This document shows, one piece after another, positions 10,452 through 19,926 of a stretch of DNA of 64,000 bases. This stretch comes from Scheffersomyces stipitis CBS 6054. Taxonomy: Eukaryota > Ascomycota > Pichiomycetes > Serinales > Debaryomycetaceae. The notes beneath the pieces are model-generated. The model had not been told where the DNA came from. It saw only the letters and a program-made list of their open reading frames with translations, and made no database searches. The stretch's first letter is position 1. Every line of letters starts with the position of its first letter. The position numbers and the translations under genes are program-made. The stretch spans positions 806,001 through 870,000 of the forward strand of contig NC_009046.1 in assembly GCF_000209165.1 (NCBI RefSeq). Reading direction: 5' to 3'.

Positions 10452-10459
10452 TATATAAA
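10452..10459 (+). promoter_or_regulatory. TATA box of FTR1
   Basis: TATATAAA lies 207 bp upstream of the FTR1 ATG, downstream of the GATA and CCAAT motifs, in the position expected for a strongly regulated TATA-type yeast promoter. Confidence 0.65.
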
Positions 10460-10665
10460 TGGATAGCCATTGAACCTCGAGATGTAAGCATTCATTTGAA
10501 GATTTTGTAATCCACAGTCTTTTTCTTTTTCTCCTTTTGATTTGTACCTTTGTATTTATCTTCATCATTACTGTGAAGATAAAACAACTGTCCCCCTCCT
10601 ACCCAATCCTTATATTGTTGTTGAGAAGGTCAATTAGAAGTCCAAAAAGATAAACTTAAGACAAA

Positions 10666-11823
10666 ATGGTGAACGTATTTAATGTCCAAATTTTCTTTAT
10701 CGTGTTTAGAGAATCCTTAGAGGCCGTCGTTGTCGTTTCGGTCCTCTTGGCTTTTCTTAAACAAGGTTTGGGACAAGCCACCCAAGACCCCGTTGTCTAC
10801 AAAAAATTAGTCCGACAAGTGTGGATAGGGGCGATACTGGGGGTGGTTGTCTGTCTTATCATTGGTTGTGCTTTTATTGGTGCTTTCTACTCTCTTGGTA
10901 ACGATGTTTGGTCTAAGTCGGAAGATATCTGGGAAGGTGTCTTCTGTATTATTGCGACTGTTTTGATCTCTCTTATGGGTCTTGCTATGCTTCGTATTAA
11001 CAAGATGAAAGAAAAGTGGAGAATTAAGTTGGCCAGAGCTTTGACTAAGACACCTAGTAATAAAAAGGACAGATTCAAGATTGGTTACTTAACCAAGAAG
11101 TACTGTATGTTCATTTTGCCTTTCATTACTTGTTTAAGAGAAGGTTTGGAAGCTGTTGTCTTCGTTGGTGGTGTTGGTTTAAGTTCCCCAGCCACCGCTT
11201 TCCCTATTCCAGTTATCACTGGTTTAATTGCTGGTATTGCTGTTGGTACTCTTTTGTACTACTCTGGTTCGACCGTTTCTTTGCAGATCTTTTTGATTAT
11301 CTCCACTGGTATTTTGTACTTAATCGCTGCTGGTTTATTCTCCAGAGGTATTTGGTACTTCGAGAACCATCTTTTCAGTGTTCAAACTGGTGGTGATGCT
11401 TCTGAAAACGGTTCTGGTCCTGGTACTTATGATATTGCCAAGTCTGTTTGGCACGTCAACTGCTGCAACCCAGAAACCGACAACGGTTGGGATGTGTTCA
11501 ACGCTTTATTAGGATGGCAAAATTCTGCTACCTATGGTTCTGTTATTTCCTACAACATCTACTGGTTGGTTATCATTGCCGTTATTCTCTTGATGCTCTT
11601 CGAAGAAAAGCACGGTCACTTACCATTCCTCAAGAACCTTACCTTAGTTCAATTGAACCCTATGTACCACTTGAAGGGCAAGAAGAAGAACAACTTGACC
11701 AGTGCTGAAAAGGAAGAATTGTTCGACAAGGTCAAGAACACTAACTTTGGTGAAGATTCTGAACATGAACCACTCACTGAAATCCGCAAAGAAATTAGTG
11801 ATGTTGAAAAGGTATCCAATTAG
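10666..11823 (+). CDS. FTR1: High-affinity iron permease FTR1
   Basis: A 385-residue plasma-membrane iron permease that takes up Fe(III) produced by a partner multicopper ferroxidase (Fet3 family). Seen: seven or so hydrophobic segments; the first iron-binding motif RESLE at residues 15-19; the second, REGLE, at 158-162, both essential in the family (REXLE); a Cys-containing extracellular loop near 265-275 (HVNCCNPETDNGWDVFNALLGW, in part); and a charged cytosolic tail with KGKKKNN. Length is close to Saccharomyces Ftr1. One in-frame CTG codon (residue 58, in a membrane segment) is the only one I find, typical of CTG-clade genes. No ferroxidase gene is adjacent. GATA, CCAAT and TATA motifs upstream suggest iron-repressed expression. 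ATG at 10666 is in a good context (ACAAAATGG). Confidence 0.96.
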   Translation: MVNVFNVQIFFIVFRESLEAVVVVSVLLAFLKQGLGQATQDPVVYKKLVRQVWIGAILGVVVCLIIGCAFIGAFYSLGNDVWSKSEDIWEGVFCIIATVLISLMGLAMLRINKMKEKWRIKLARALTKTPSNKKDRFKIGYLTKKYCMFILPFITCLREGLEAVVFVGGVGLSSPATAFPIPVITGLIAGIAVGTLLYYSGSTVSLQIFLIISTGILYLIAAGLFSRGIWYFENHLFSVQTGGDASENGSGPGTYDIAKSVWHVNCCNPETDNGWDVFNALLGWQNSATYGSVISYNIYWLVIIAVILLMLFEEKHGHLPFLKNLTLVQLNPMYHLKGKKKNNLTSAEKEELFDKVKNTNFGEDSEHEPLTEIRKEISDVEKVSN

Positions 11824-12467
11824 AGTAATGTGTACTATCATTTGCTGAGGCTGAGGTATCCAATTTCCACTATTACACACACACACACACACTGATGGGA
11901 ATGGAGTGCTCCAGCTGAGGTAATTGTTATTATTCAATATTCTTTTTCTTTATCTTGTTTCTATCTAATTTTCATTTGTAACCTTACTTCGGAGGGGGAA
12001 GTTGGGAATGTTGTGAAAGCAACTCTGAACCAGCATCTGCAAACGGAGAAATTGGGTCCTCTTTGTTTGTCTGGGAAGAGTTGCTTTCATGCTGAGCAAT
12101 TATATATATATATGGGTTTTACTTTCACTTTTAGGGGTATAATATACATTTATTTCTAATTCTCAATGTTTTAAGTCATGAATCTGGTAAATTTTTACAG
12201 TTTGGGCCTGGGGCTCATTTTGGGTGCAAAACCGACTGCGAACATTGTTTATTTGTGGTTGCAAAACGCAGCATTTTCGGAAAAACCATATCCACAAAAT
12301 TTATCAGTTTTCTCTTTCTTTTCTCCTTAAGTAATTACCTTATTTTCCCACTTTCGATTGTCTTCCAAATCTCTGCTGTGAAACAATTGACTTCTATTGA
12401 CTTTCAAGTTTTTCACTCCCCGTCGTCGGACTTCGGCGCTATCATCGACCTATTTCGCTTTACTCAG
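11824..12467. other. Intergenic region after FTR1
   Basis: This stretch carries the FTR1 terminator region and the promoter of the next gene. It has an AC dinucleotide run near 11,874-11,892, a TA run near 12,102-12,113, and a T/C-rich stretch (12,310-12,420) that looks like a yeast 5' leader. No gene seen. Confidence 0.55.
11874..11892. repeat. AC dinucleotide microsatellite
   Basis: An uninterrupted (AC)n run of roughly nine units lies 50 bp past the FTR1 stop codon. It is probably part of the 3' UTR and likely length-variable between strains. Confidence 0.85.
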
Positions 12468-12602
12468 ATGTTCAAGGATGTGGTTGAGAGAACCACCGTG
12501 TTGTTCCAAGATCAACCACCCCTGTCCGTCAGAGACTTTGTTAGTGAAGGCATACTTCCACTATATTTTCATCCACCACATCCCCATACACTTGTTAGAT
12601 AA
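12468..12602 (+). CDS. Small ORF overlapping the 5' end of the orphan gene
   Basis: A 44-codon frame starting at the first ATG downstream of the T/C-rich leader (MFKDVVERTTVLFQDQ...), ending TAA at 12600-12602. Its codons (TTC, AAG, AGA, ACC, TTG, CCA) look as coding-like as real genes of the window. It lies in a different frame from the long ORF that follows; skipping one base at the stop (AGA-T-AAA) would join it to the long frame 8 nt upstream of ATG 12610. It may be an upstream ORF, the true N-terminus reached by +1 frameshift or affected by a sequence error, or chance. No homologue recognised. Confidence 0.4.
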   Translation: MFKDVVERTTVLFQDQPPLSVRDFVSEGILPLYFHPPHPHTLVR

Positions 12603-14295
12603 ACTAGAGATGTTTTCAGATGAAATCGAAGTTTCTTTCCATATTTACCACAAACACAGTCTTGGTAGATCTCACGGAATATTTCAACACAGCCAACAGA
12701 ATTGCAAAAGATACCTTGGTCAAGGCTCATTAACTTTTGATGGAAGAATAGCTACAAAATTAAACTTCCTTGGTGAATGGTTCCATGATGCTGATAGTTG
12801 TATACGAAGTGAGACATGTGATACAGTTGAGCAAGTGTCTCCGGATTCAGAAATCACGAAACTCTTGAGTAACATGATCACCTCTAAGGGCACGCTTAAC
12901 GTGGTTATTGATGCCACTCTTCAATTTAGTTACAATGACTTGCTCTTTGGCACAAATATGGGGCTACATCTCTATAGTTTAAGATGTGCCGTAAACAATT
13001 TATGTCAAATTCCATATCAAAATAGGGATGCTCATTCTACCTCTATCACTGCCATTACTACCATTACTACCTTTAATTCAGTTTCTACTATTTTGACTCA
13101 GTTTGATTCTTTTAATGTCATTGAAGATGGGATCGAATCGATCAAATGCACGAACACCAGCCTATTCGAACAGCACAAATTTTCAGAATCTAGCTTTCCT
13201 CAACCAGTAATTAAGAAGGATGGACAGGGTCGATCACAACTAACAGATATTTCAGAGAAATATGCCACCCAAGAAGTTGAAGTTAACAATCAAGATGTCA
13301 AAATTGCCAATCTTTTTGCTTTCCTGGATCAAGTTGTTAGCATTATAGGGATAGACGAATTTGAATTTTACAGTCAAAGTGCAGAAGAGCAATTACTTCG
13401 TTATGAGTTGTGCAAATATGCAACCGGTGGTGATATTTCAGAACTTGTAGAGACAACTGAAGAAGAAGTATCATCTGAAGAAAACAGAACCCTGGATGAA
13501 TCCTTTCAAATCTTGAATTCTCCTAGAGAACGGCAGCTCTCTATCAGGTACAATACTGGTTGCGGTTTCAACTCAGAGTATCAATACCCTGTAGTCGTTG
13601 ATGAGTTGTCTGGAGTAGAATACAGTTGTAATGTTTGGGGCGATCCCGAAGAAAGAGTTCCTTACGGGTATCAAAGACCCATTCCAAGTTCCATCACTGC
13701 ATTGCCTTCTAAATCAATTCTTCGGAAGAAATGTAGAGACCTGAAAGCTACATCCTCAACTAAATACTCCAACAACCAGGTGACATTGAAATGTCTTCTC
13801 AACGCAAACTTAGAGGGACTCCGGCAGCAATCTCTTGCAAGACTTACCATAAAAGATTCAGAAGAACACTTGTTGAGACCAAGTGAGTCTAGAAGCGGAG
13901 GATGGCTAACTAGACGGTGCCATGTCTTCGATAACTACGTCCCACTATACCGCAGACCATTAGAGCAGTATAATCACACTATCTCACAAACTGAGGCTTC
14001 TACGTCTAATCCTACTACAACTACGGCTGCCGCTGCTGTTACTTCCACGAACAATCTAAGCAACAACCCTCATGACTTACCAACTTCTGCAGAGTTTTGG
14101 GAACAGATTTACTCAGAAAGCGACATTCAAGAGAACAAGTCATGCCCACCATCATCAGCAGAGTTTTGGGAATCCATTTGTTCTCCACCCCCATCTGCTG
14201 AAATTCGGTTCAGAGTTGCACCGGCCGAACAGGAAGAAAATGGTGTCACCAGTCGATCCCACTCTTCAGTATCGAATTCTGCAGGTGGCTTATAG
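12478..14295 (+). CDS. Orphan protein with C-terminal SAEFWE repeat
   Basis: A 605-residue frame if started at ATG 12478; ATG 12610 would give 561 residues. I do not recognise the protein. The N-terminal 44 residues from 12478 are rich in Cys, His and Trp and look less protein-like than the overlapping small ORF in the other frame, so the true 5' end is uncertain. From MFSDEIEVSFHIYHKHS onward the sequence reads as genuine protein: a probable folded part to about residue 200, a Thr/Ser stretch (ITAITTITTF), an acidic segment (VETTEEEVSSEEN), a basic conserved-looking block around ERVPYGYQRPIPSS and SRSGGWLTRRCHVFDNYVPLYRRP, then a low-complexity tail with the six-residue motif SAEFWE twice. 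No signal peptide or membrane segment. Function unknown. Confidence 0.75.
   Translation: MWLREPPCCSKINHPCPSETLLVKAYFHYIFIHHIPIHLLDKLEMFSDEIEVSFHIYHKHSLGRSHGIFQHSQQNCKRYLGQGSLTFDGRIATKLNFLGEWFHDADSCIRSETCDTVEQVSPDSEITKLLSNMITSKGTLNVVIDATLQFSYNDLLFGTNMGLHLYSLRCAVNNLCQIPYQNRDAHSTSITAITTITTFNSVSTILTQFDSFNVIEDGIESIKCTNTSLFEQHKFSESSFPQPVIKKDGQGRSQLTDISEKYATQEVEVNNQDVKIANLFAFLDQVVSIIGIDEFEFYSQSAEEQLLRYELCKYATGGDISELVETTEEEVSSEENRTLDESFQILNSPRERQLSIRYNTGCGFNSEYQYPVVVDELSGVEYSCNVWGDPEERVPYGYQRPIPSSITALPSKSILRKKCRDLKATSSTKYSNNQVTLKCLLNANLEGLRQQSLARLTIKDSEEHLLRPSESRSGGWLTRRCHVFDNYVPLYRRPLEQYNHTISQTEASTSNPTTTTAAAAVTSTNNLSNNPHDLPTSAEFWEQIYSESDIQENKSCPPSSAEFWESICSPPPSAEIRFRVAPAEQEENGVTSRSHSSVSNSAGGL
14086..14172 (+). 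repeat. Duplicated SAEFWE motif in the orphan protein
   Basis: The coding sequence for SAEFWE appears at 14086-14103 and again at 14155-14172, 69 bp apart, with different synonymous codons at the first Ser (TCT, TCA) and the rest near-identical. Preceding residues (PTS, PSS) and following ones (QIYS, SICS) are also similar, so this is a short degenerate repeat of about 12 residues. Confidence 0.8.
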
Positions 14296-14677
14296 GCATT
14301 GATTTGTATTATATAAAAGAGCTAACGTGGTACGGTCTTCTTTGGAAGCACCAAACACACTTCATGAGTCTAACATGAACCCTAGTCAGTTCAGTTCGAG
14401 TAGAAGGGACTCAAAAGCAAGCCTTGGAATGAAGATGCGAGAAGAAGCTTAACCACTGAATCAAGGTATAATGCCAATTAATGCCCAATCTTACTATTGA
14501 CAAACTGACTTCATAAAAGATTGCAGCGAAGCACATGTACAATAGAAAATTATATATTTGGTATCTACCTATTCAAATGAAACACAAGTTATCATAAAGT
14601 CTACTATAATCTTAACGGTGTGAAATATAAGCTCGAGACAGGTACAGAGGTATAAACCCAGCCGACTGTTTCTGGAA
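14296..14677. other. Convergent intergenic region
   Basis: A 382-bp spacer between the stop codons of the orphan gene and SEC5, holding both 3' ends. It is AT-rich with no gene or repeat that I can support. Confidence 0.6.
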
Positions 14678-17584
14678 CTAGAAACAGTCAAATTCATTGG
14701 CAGAATTGGCCAAATTCTGGTTTAATATGTAAGCAAAGTCGCTCTGTGAGTAGTTGTACCTCTCTTCTGCACCATTATATTTCTCTTCGATTGCATTGAG
14801 GAGCACCTGCAATAACTTATAGGTCGAATCGTTGAACTTCAAGGTCTTGGAGTTTTCGAAAATCTCCAAGATAAAGTTCACATCCAATTTCAAGTTGATC
14901 ATCGATAATGATGAAAATGTATCGCACATACGCAAGTTATCTAATATGTTCTTCAATAAATTGGATTGAAGTTCGTTGATAATATTGATAAAAATATCTT
15001 TGCCTGTGACTGGTTTCACCTTGTTTATCAATCTCACAAAATGAATTAAAATCTCATAGATGAAACCATCAATACGTAATTCAGTGACCCTTCCATCTAC
15101 ATTGCTAATGTGAGAATGGAAAAATTTGTTGACTTGGTTAGCAATCCACATCTTCTCACGGTTTAATACATCTTCAAAAATAGTGAAACTTGCCTTATCG
15201 ATGTCTGCAAAAAGCTTTAGTTTCTGAGTCAGTAGATCCTTACTGAACAATTGATCAAACTTTTTGATCAATCTAGGGTACGTTATTCTTGATAATTTAT
15301 CAAAATTATTCATCGTTAGTACTTTATAAGTTTCATTATCACTTACCACAAAGTCAGAATCATTCATTCGTTCCATGTTGTACTTCTTCATTACCGAATC
15401 CACAATAATATTCAAACTTCTCATAAACTGGATTTCGATACTGACCAACATTCTCTTACTAGGATATGATTGAACTATCCTGAAATCTCCATTGGTTTCA
15501 TCCTTATTGAATGTGAGATCTGCCAACTTGATTAAAATAAACAATTGATAGTACTCTATTATGTTCATGAGTTTTGTATACGTAGATCCGTCCCCTTGTT
15601 TCTTGACTGTATCTTCATTGAGAGTGCTCACAGTCCAATCTTCTAATTCAAATAATTGAGAGCAATCATTCACCCATACAGAGCAAATTGCTTCAATCAT
15701 CTTTTGATTCGTTTTCACAGAGGCATTTTTAAGATTCTTCAATAACTTATTGGTTTCCGCAAACTTGGAAGTATTGCCGACTAGCCCTGAAAGTTCTCCT
15801 AAATGAGTGAAAAGATGATTTAACTTCTGGTTCACACTCGACAAATAGAAAACTGAAGACATTGAATTTGCATAGTGGGGCAAAAATAATTCGTAGTCTT
15901 TTGGTTGTGCTTCTAATTGGCTAGCTTCGGCTGACGACTCGTTTTCAAACAAAGTAACCAATACAAGCGCCACCTTGTTCACGATATTAACAAAGGAGTC
16001 TCTAATAGTTCCCTGTGGGTCAACATTGAACTGGTAGTAGTGTCTGTAGTTGTTGACAAATTTGGTTAAGTTCTTCGAAAATAAATCTTCTAAAAAGTTC
16101 ATGAGGTTGAGGAGAACTAACCAAGTCTCATTCACTAATGATAAATCTAAATTGTCTCCACTGTCAAAAACGTCAAAGACTAACTTTTCCTTCTCCTCGT
16201 TGCTCTTAGTCTTGGACACCATCAAATCTGTCTTCGTGCTGTTGTATTTCTCGCTGATATATCTAACATGAGAACCGTTCTTTCTGGCATCAGCCAAGGT
16301 GCTAATGTAATCCTGGAGTTTTCTTTGCATCATTCTAAATCTTGTATCATATTTGGCTATTTGATGTTCCAACTCTGTGTTGATGGACTCCAATTGGGTA
16401 GAAAGAAATTTGGAGATAGGATTGTTATCTGATAAGCTCATGGAGCTATCCAATTTGTATAACTTGTCAACCAAGGAGGTAAACTTAGAGGTTGAAGTGG
16501 ACTTTGATCTTCCATTCAATGGAACCTCGTAATCCATGGATAGCAACTCTTTGTATGTCTTCGCGCGGAATTGTTCAGTAATGGAATCAATTTCCTCGAA
16601 CACTTTAGAAAGCGCTGTATTGTATAATTGGTATTCTTGGTCCAAGTTTCTGATGCCTTCTTCATCTTTCTCTTTGGTCAAACGAGCCAAATCGGCATTA
16701 TACTTAGATTTATTCAAATTTAACATGCTCTCCTTCTCACCCAAATACTTATTATAATCATCGATAAAGCTGTCGTGATCATGTATGGAAAGATACTTAA
16801 GAAGCTTATTGGGCAAATCGAAGAAAAACGGGTGTGCTTTGACGAATTCTATCAATTTGTTCAACTTGTTCTCTCTATTTTTATTCTCTTGAATAGGTCT
16901 GATCATTAATGCTGTAGCCATGTTGAGGTTTTTAACGGCCTCCTCCAATTCAGAAGAGAGCGTTTCCTGTTTGGCTGTGTTTCTGTGTCTTTGCGGATTG
17001 AACACTGTTGCATTTTCTCTATCTTGCTGAGCTCTTGTTTTCAGATTCTTGAAATCTACCAATACGGTGTCAATTGCCTTTTTACAGTTGATGAACTTTA
17101 TGAAATTGGCATCGATTACACCTTTTAACTCATTAGTCTGACTCTGAATACTCTGTTCAAGAAATCCCAATGACGAAGTCAATTCGTCGATTGAAGTATC
17201 CCTATGCACTGTGGTCAAATACTTTTGGGAATTGAATTTCTGCGAGCCAATTAAATAGCTTTTCAACTCGGGATCGGACACTCCTCCTATAATATTTCTA
17301 GAAATCAACTGCTTGGCTACGTTAGAGCCTCTTCCTTTCAAAGGATCTTCCAAGTCTCCATCTTTGTACATGCTGTTTCGGGTTCCAGCACGAGATTCAT
17401 CGCCTGTGTGGTTAACCAATCTGTTCAAAATGGCAAATTGTTCATCTTTTGATAACTTATTGATTTCCTCTGGGGCTATATCTTCCTCTTTGTTAAGATT
17501 AAGATGCAGAATAGAAGTAGGATCCACTGCTTGGAGATTGTAGAAGGAAAGTATATCCTGCTCGCTGTAGTCATAGTTGATCAT
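14678..17584 (-). CDS. SEC5: Exocyst complex subunit SEC5
   Basis: A 968-residue Sec5, a core subunit of the octameric exocyst that tethers secretory vesicles to the plasma membrane at growth sites. Seen: an N-terminal leader with YDYSEQDILSFYNL, then the conserved Sec5 block starting near residue 115, KSYLIGSQKFNSQKYLTTVH and RDTSIDELTSSLGFLEQSI, then VIDANFIKFINCKKAIDTVL (about 155-178), which mark the family. The rest is helical, as in the rod-shaped CATCHR subunits. Length equals that of Saccharomyces Sec5 (971). Start at ATG 17584 is the first in frame. The gene is downstream of REB1 on the same strand with a 411-bp spacer holding its promoter. Confidence 0.92.
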   Translation of the reverse strand: MINYDYSEQDILSFYNLQAVDPTSILHLNLNKEEDIAPEEINKLSKDEQFAILNRLVNHTGDESRAGTRNSMYKDGDLEDPLKGRGSNVAKQLISRNIIGGVSDPELKSYLIGSQKFNSQKYLTTVHRDTSIDELTSSLGFLEQSIQSQTNELKGVIDANFIKFINCKKAIDTVLVDFKNLKTRAQQDRENATVFNPQRHRNTAKQETLSSELEEAVKNLNMATALMIRPIQENKNRENKLNKLIEFVKAHPFFFDLPNKLLKYLSIHDHDSFIDDYNKYLGEKESMLNLNKSKYNADLARLTKEKDEEGIRNLDQEYQLYNTALSKVFEEIDSITEQFRAKTYKELLSMDYEVPLNGRSKSTSTSKFTSLVDKLYKLDSSMSLSDNNPISKFLSTQLESINTELEHQIAKYDTRFRMMQRKLQDYISTLADARKNGSHVRYISEKYNSTKTDLMVSKTKSNEEKEKLVFDVFDSGDNLDLSLVNETWLVLLNLMNFLEDLFSKNLTKFVNNYRHYYQFNVDPQGTIRDSFVNIVNKVALVLVTLFENESSAEASQLEAQPKDYELFLPHYANSMSSVFYLSSVNQKLNHLFTHLGELSGLVGNTSKFAETNKLLKNLKNASVKTNQKMIEAICSVWVNDCSQLFELEDWTVSTLNEDTVKKQGDGSTYTKLMNIIEYYQLFILIKLADLTFNKDETNGDFRIVQSYPSKRMLVSIEIQFMRSLNIIVDSVMKKYNMERMNDSDFVVSDNETYKVLTMNNFDKLSRITYPRLIKKFDQLFSKDLLTQKLKLFADIDKASFTIFEDVLNREKMWIANQVNKFFHSHISNVDGRVTELRIDGFIYEILIHFVRLINKVKPVTGKDIFINIINELQSNLLKNILDNLRMCDTFSSLSMINLKLDVNFILEIFENSKTLKFNDSTYKLLQVLLNAIEEKYNGAEERYNYSQSDFAYILNQNLANSANEFDCF

Positions 17585-17995
17585 GATTCATCCACTAGCC
17601 TACAGACTACAAACAATTAATATATACGCTTTGGCTTGTTCTGGTTTCTCTTACTTGTGAGCTTTTCAGATTGCACACATAAACAGATCTAGACGTGGCT
17701 GAAAAAACCAGTGTCGTGGACTGAACAATTTCATACTTCTATTTTTCGATTCGAGTCTGCTTTTTTGCAGTCTATCAAATTGACATAATTCATGTAGCAT
17801 AGAGTGCTGATGAGACAATGAGTGAGCTCATACCTGAATCTTCGTGGTAGATTCTAGCAATAAGTTTTATTTGTATCTTGTATTTTTTCATCTTTTTCAT
17901 ATATATTTCTGCAATGAGAACTTCAGCAAAGGTTGTAATGTAACTCTATATTTACAAGTATATCAATACGTACAACTAGATTAAGAAATTAGCCT
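17585..17995. other. Intergenic region REB1 3' end / SEC5 promoter
   Basis: A 411-bp AT-rich spacer between two minus-strand genes. It holds the REB1 terminator and SEC5 promoter. No gene or strong motif seen. Confidence 0.55.
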
Positions 17996-19852
17996 CTATC
18001 GCCATAAGCTATATGCCTGTTGCTGGGCATCAACACCGTCTACACCTGACGAGACCGCAGCAACAGCTGCTGTTGCTATTGACTCAGGATCGTTTGGATC
18101 AACTATTTTGTCGTTCTTGGTCTTGTTTTGGCGGTCGTAGTAGAGCTTGTTACTGTTGTCCTTGTTTTCTCTCAAATGTTGAGCTATAAGCTTTGGATGT
18201 CCTTCCAAATCCTCAATCAAACGCATCAAAATGGTAACAAATGAAAGCCTCTTGTGGTCTCTCACTTCTGACCTCATCTTCTCAAAACTAGCCTTGAAAT
18301 CTGGCGCATCCCACTGGTAGCCATTCTCATCCTGCTTAACATTCTCTTCCCTATGCAAACGGGCTACTTCAGTCCAATCGACACTATCAACAGAATCCCA
18401 GCCAGAGCTCTGGAGTTTTCTGAGCATCCAGAGTTTTGTGTCGGAATTCATGTACGTTGCACGAAGAGCAGTTTCCCTCTTTACCAACTTGTTCCATTTG
18501 TAACGACACTGAATACGAGATCTGGTTCCATTCATTCTTTCACTAACAACGGTCCAATTAATAGACGCATACTCTTTGTTTCCAGATTGTTGAAACATAT
18601 CAGTGACGATCTGCTTAAGGGCGTTCTCTTCATCTTGTGACCATTGGTTTGATGTTCTGTTGTCTCCACACTTGACGTAATTTCTCCACCTGTCACGGCA
18701 ATCTTCCGGCATTCTACCCATAGCTTCTCCAATTTGTTTCCATTTACCCTCATGTGTAAGTGCAAGTTTCTTAAGCAAGGCATCATCTTCCTCTGTCCAC
18801 TTTGCTCTGACGTCAAACACATGGTAGATTCTCCTCACATGCTTGTACACAGAAGCTCTGGATCTGTATGGTAGTACTCGTACTAAAGACTCCCAGAAAT
18901 TGTCTTTCTTTCTCTCGTTGGACCACACTCTGTTACACACATCTTCTCTTGTCCATTTGTTCAAATGGCAATAACCTGCTACGAAATGGTCTACTGCACT
19001 CATCTCTTCTGCCGAAAACATACGTGGACCTTTACCCGTAGTGTCAGGTAGGGAATTGAACCATTCACAGGCTTGCGCCGAGGCTTCCTCTATGAGAGTT
19101 TCTACACTGGTCAAGTTGTTGAACTTGGGTCGTAAGGCAATGTTCTTCATCTGGTATGACTCCCCATCTTTTCTCTTGAGTTTTGCTTTCTTTGTTTCGG
19201 ATAACGATGTAGCAGCCTGAGCAAGTTGAGTAATCGCATTGATTGAGTCAGATCCAGCGTGCTGTTGGTGGTGGCTGAGATTTAGGTTCCCAGTTCCGGC
19301 TCCCTGTTCATTGATGTGTCTGGCAAGTTCTCTGGCATCAATTATTGCTGCCTCTACTAATTGGTCGTGTTCAGTTGTGCCTAAAGCCTCGAGTTCTGGA
19401 TCGATGTCGCTTGTTCCCAGTTGAGTTCTTCTTTTCTTTCCTTTGCTTCTTTTGTTCAGATGGAGCGGCTGAGACTGCTGTTGAGACGTATAAGCATCGT
19501 AGTCCTCGTTGCCATGGTCGCTGATATTTTCTTCTAAGAATCCAGTCCATTGGTTGAACTCGTGGATATTGTTGATGATCTCATCGTGGATCTTCCGTTT
19601 GCTTCTTTTGCTCTCATGCTCTGCAGAGTCCAAAGTTCCTCCCACATACCTCATGACAGCAGCCTCTACTGCATCATTAATCTGCTGGTTCTTCGAGTCT
19701 GAAAGGTCTCCTTCGTCATCTACATCTTCATTGACATTGCTGTTTTCATTATTGCCGATTGCATCAATGCTGTCGTCTATTCCATCATCCTTCTGCTTTG
19801 AGCCTAGTTGGAGGAGAGCATGTGCTCCTCCGATTTCCTGCTGCTCGTCCAT
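17996..19852 (-). CDS. REB1: Myb-type general regulatory factor REB1
   Basis: A 618-residue Reb1, an abundant DNA-binding protein that recognises CGGGTAA, clears nucleosomes at promoters and terminates RNA polymerase I and II transcription. Seen: an acidic, low-complexity N-terminal half; a basic stretch (NKRSKGKKRR, about 133-142); then the DNA-binding region with a Myb-associated part (MFSAEEMSAVDHFVAGYCHL, about 278-297), LPYRSRASVYKHVRRIYHVF (327-346), a SANT repeat KWTEEDDALLKKLA...GRMPEDCRDRWRNYVKCG (351-396) and a further repeat from about 402 with GTRSRIQCRYKWNKL. These blocks match Saccharomyces Reb1 closely. The upstream region contains two perfect Reb1 consensus sites, so autoregulation, known for REB1 in Saccharomyces, is likely here too. 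Confidence 0.95.
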   Translation of the reverse strand: MDEQQEIGGAHALLQLGSKQKDDGIDDSIDAIGNNENSNVNEDVDDEGDLSDSKNQQINDAVEAAVMRYVGGTLDSAEHESKRSKRKIHDEIINNIHEFNQWTGFLEENISDHGNEDYDAYTSQQQSQPLHLNKRSKGKKRRTQLGTSDIDPELEALGTTEHDQLVEAAIIDARELARHINEQGAGTGNLNLSHHQQHAGSDSINAITQLAQAATSLSETKKAKLKRKDGESYQMKNIALRPKFNNLTSVETLIEEASAQACEWFNSLPDTTGKGPRMFSAEEMSAVDHFVAGYCHLNKWTREDVCNRVWSNERKKDNFWESLVRVLPYRSRASVYKHVRRIYHVFDVRAKWTEEDDALLKKLALTHEGKWKQIGEAMGRMPEDCRDRWRNYVKCGDNRTSNQWSQDEENALKQIVTDMFQQSGNKEYASINWTVVSERMNGTRSRIQCRYKWNKLVKRETALRATYMNSDTKLWMLRKLQSSGWDSVDSVDWTEVARLHREENVKQDENGYQWDAPDFKASFEKMRSEVRDHKRLSFVTILMRLIEDLEGHPKLIAQHLRENKDNSNKLYYDRQNKTKNDKIVDPNDPESIATAAVAAVSSGVDGVDAQQQAYSLWR

Positions 19853-19926
19853 GTTGCAGCCAATTGGTATTTTTTGCAGCCGTTATGGTAGATGGTTGTG
19901 TTACCCTACTTTAGAAGCTCATGAAG

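Larger units (their letters stand above)
9109..10665. other. Long divergent intergenic region ASA1 / FTR1
   Basis: A 1.56-kb region without a supported gene. Its right part (from about 10,230) carries the FTR1 promoter elements listed separately: GATA sites, CCAAT boxes and a TATA box. Small open frames at 9200-9385 and 9995-10201 on the minus strand show no recognisable protein and unlike codon usage, so I leave them out. Confidence 0.6.

Noticed and set aside
12255..12467. Upstream extension of the small ORF before 12468
   Set aside because: It starts with GTG and runs through a T/C-rich leader; the first ATG is 12468.
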